From Alphaproteobacteria bacterium (GTDB lineage: Bacteria; Pseudomonadota; Alphaproteobacteria; Caulobacterales; Parvularculaceae), in NCBI GenBank assembly GCA_030428745.1, contig JAUIEG010000165.1:1-6279 (forward strand): a stretch of 6,279 nucleotides of DNA, written 5' to 3'. The notes under the pieces are model-generated. The model worked only from the letters and a program-made list of their open reading frames with translations. It was not told the origin of the DNA and made no database searches. Positions 5,330 to 6,279 of the stretch are shown here, piece by piece. The position numbers and the translations under genes were made by a program. The stretch's first letter is position 1. Each line of letters starts with the position of its first letter.

Positions 5330-6279
5330 TCAGAGCGCGGGCGCCGCGTCGGCGATCTGAAGCTGTCCGGCGTCGCCGCCGCGCCAGTCATCGGCCCGGA
5401 TTTTTCCCGCGACATGAAACCGCTTGCCCGAAGAGAGAATTTCGCCGAGCGCTTCACCTTCGGCTCGAAAAGCGATCGCGCGCGCTGATTCGCCAACCGG
5501 GTTCACCAGCGTCAGGGACAAATGCCCCTTGCCAACGGTCTTCAGATATTCCGCGCGGCAGTCGAGCAAGGCGAAGGCCGGCTCCGGATTGCCGGGACCA
5601 TACGGGCCCGCCAAGCCGGTGAGATCCGCAAAACTTTTCGACACGGCCGTCGGCGCCACGACGGCGTCAATGTCATAGGTCCGGTTGGCGCGCGCGAGAG
5701 TCACCGCGCGCGCGAGACGCTCATTCATCATCCGGCGGAAATCGGCGATGCGGTTCACCTCGATGGAAAGCCCCGCCGCCATAGCGTGACCGCCGCCCGC
5801 TGTCAGCAATCCTTCCTCGCGCGCCGCACTCACCGCGGCGCCGAGATCGACGCCAGTGATGGACCGGCCGGAGCCTTTGCCCGTCTCCCCCTCGGCGCCG
5901 ATGACAATCACGGGCCGGTCGTAAATTTCTTTAAGCCGACCTGCGACGATGCCGATAACGCCCGGATGCCATCCCTCGCCGGCCGTGACGATCACATCAT
6001 GGGCGTGACGCTGGTTGGTTTCGATATCGCGCAGCGCAGCCGCCTGCACGTCAGCCTCAATCTCCTGGCGTTCCGCGTTGAGAATATGAAGTTTTTCCGC
6101 AAGCTCCTGACGGCGCGCGATATCTTCCGTCGTCATCAGCTCAAAGGCGAGCCTGGCGTGGCCGATGCGTCCGGCCGCATTGATCCGTGGGCCAATCAAA
6201 AAGCCTAGATGATAGGTCGAGGGCGGCCCCTTGACGCCCGCCCTGGCGCCAAGCGCCTTCAGGCCCGGATTGCCGGCCC
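5330..6279 (-). CDS. recJ: single-stranded-DNA-specific exonuclease RecJ, C-terminal part (5' end outside window)
   Basis: The frame is open through the right edge, so only the last 315 residues are visible; RecJ is usually near 580 residues. RecJ degrades single-stranded DNA 5' to 3' in recombination and mismatch repair. The visible part begins in the core with NPGLKALGARAG, then GPRINAAGR (residues 29-37 of the visible portion), a helix pair containing ILNAERQEIE, and the DHHA1 domain: GWHPGVIGIVAGR (102-114), GSGRSI (135-140) and GGGHAMAAG (161-169). GPYGPGNPEPAF (224-235) leads into the C-terminal OB fold (about 236-301) with HLSLTL. The DHH motifs that hold the metal ions lie in the unseen N-terminal half. 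The TTG at 6199 is an internal Leu codon, not a start. The gene ends 84 bases before the likely transcription start of tRNA-Glu's own promoter region begins to matter, so tRNA-Glu need not depend on recJ transcription. Confidence 0.94.
   Translation of the reverse strand, partial: AGNPGLKALGARAGVKGPPSTYHLGFLIGPRINAAGRIGHARLAFELMTTEDIARRQELAEKLHILNAERQEIEADVQAAALRDIETNQRHAHDVIVTAGEGWHPGVIGIVAGRLKEIYDRPVIVIGAEGETGKGSGRSITGVDLGAAVSAAREEGLLTAGGGHAMAAGLSIEVNRIADFRRMMNERLARAVTLARANRTYDIDAVVAPTAVSKSFADLTGLAGPYGPGNPEPAFALLDCRAEYLKTVGKGHLSLTLVNPVGESARAIAFRAEGEALGEILSSGKRFHVAGKIRADDWRGGDAGQLQIADAAPAL

Noticed and set aside
5522..6208. Plus-strand open frame of 228 codons opposite recJ
   Set aside because: GC-rich antisense shadow; the minus strand carries unmistakable RecJ motifs.

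Overview
The window looks like a stretch of ordinary alphaproteobacterial chromosome. It is GC-rich and densely coded. It carries several genes typical of that class: a stand-alone NDUFS4-type complex I accessory subunit, a cold-shock protein with two tandem domains, and a RecJ C-terminus. Three tRNA genes are present, all with an encoded CCA end. I cannot name a genus from the sequence alone. I see no insertion sequence, phage gene, CRISPR array or sign of recent transfer, and no gap between genes exceeds about 300 bases.

Plus strand, 1-3618: the window opens with the last 19 codons of a gene that is probably a cysteine synthase. Next come a 3-mercaptopyruvate sulfurtransferase (sseA), a GNAT acetyltransferase overlapping it by 44 bases, a cystathionine beta-lyase (metC) and a small PEGA-domain lipoprotein. 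Gaps are 10, -44, 31 and 20 bases, so this reads as one co-oriented sulfur amino acid cluster: cysteine synthesis (if the first call is right), cystathionine cleavage to homocysteine, and mercaptopyruvate desulfuration. It is followed by tRNA-Pro(TGG), the NDUFS4-like gene and tRNA-Arg(TCT), all on the same strand.

Minus strand, 3778-6279: a tandem cold-shock-domain protein converges on tRNA-Arg. Upstream of it are an exported YbjN-domain protein, tRNA-Glu(TTC) and the 3' half of recJ, which runs off the right edge. tRNA-Glu has a clear sigma70-like promoter in the recJ-tRNA gap. The gap between tRNA-Glu and ybjN holds a hairpin, a candidate promoter and a TTAA-N6-TTAA element resembling a CtrA box.

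I did not find a previously undescribed system. The points most worth checking are the regulatory layout in front of the exported YbjN gene, the complex I gene enclosed by two tRNAs, and the acetyltransferase locked by overlap into the sulfur cluster.
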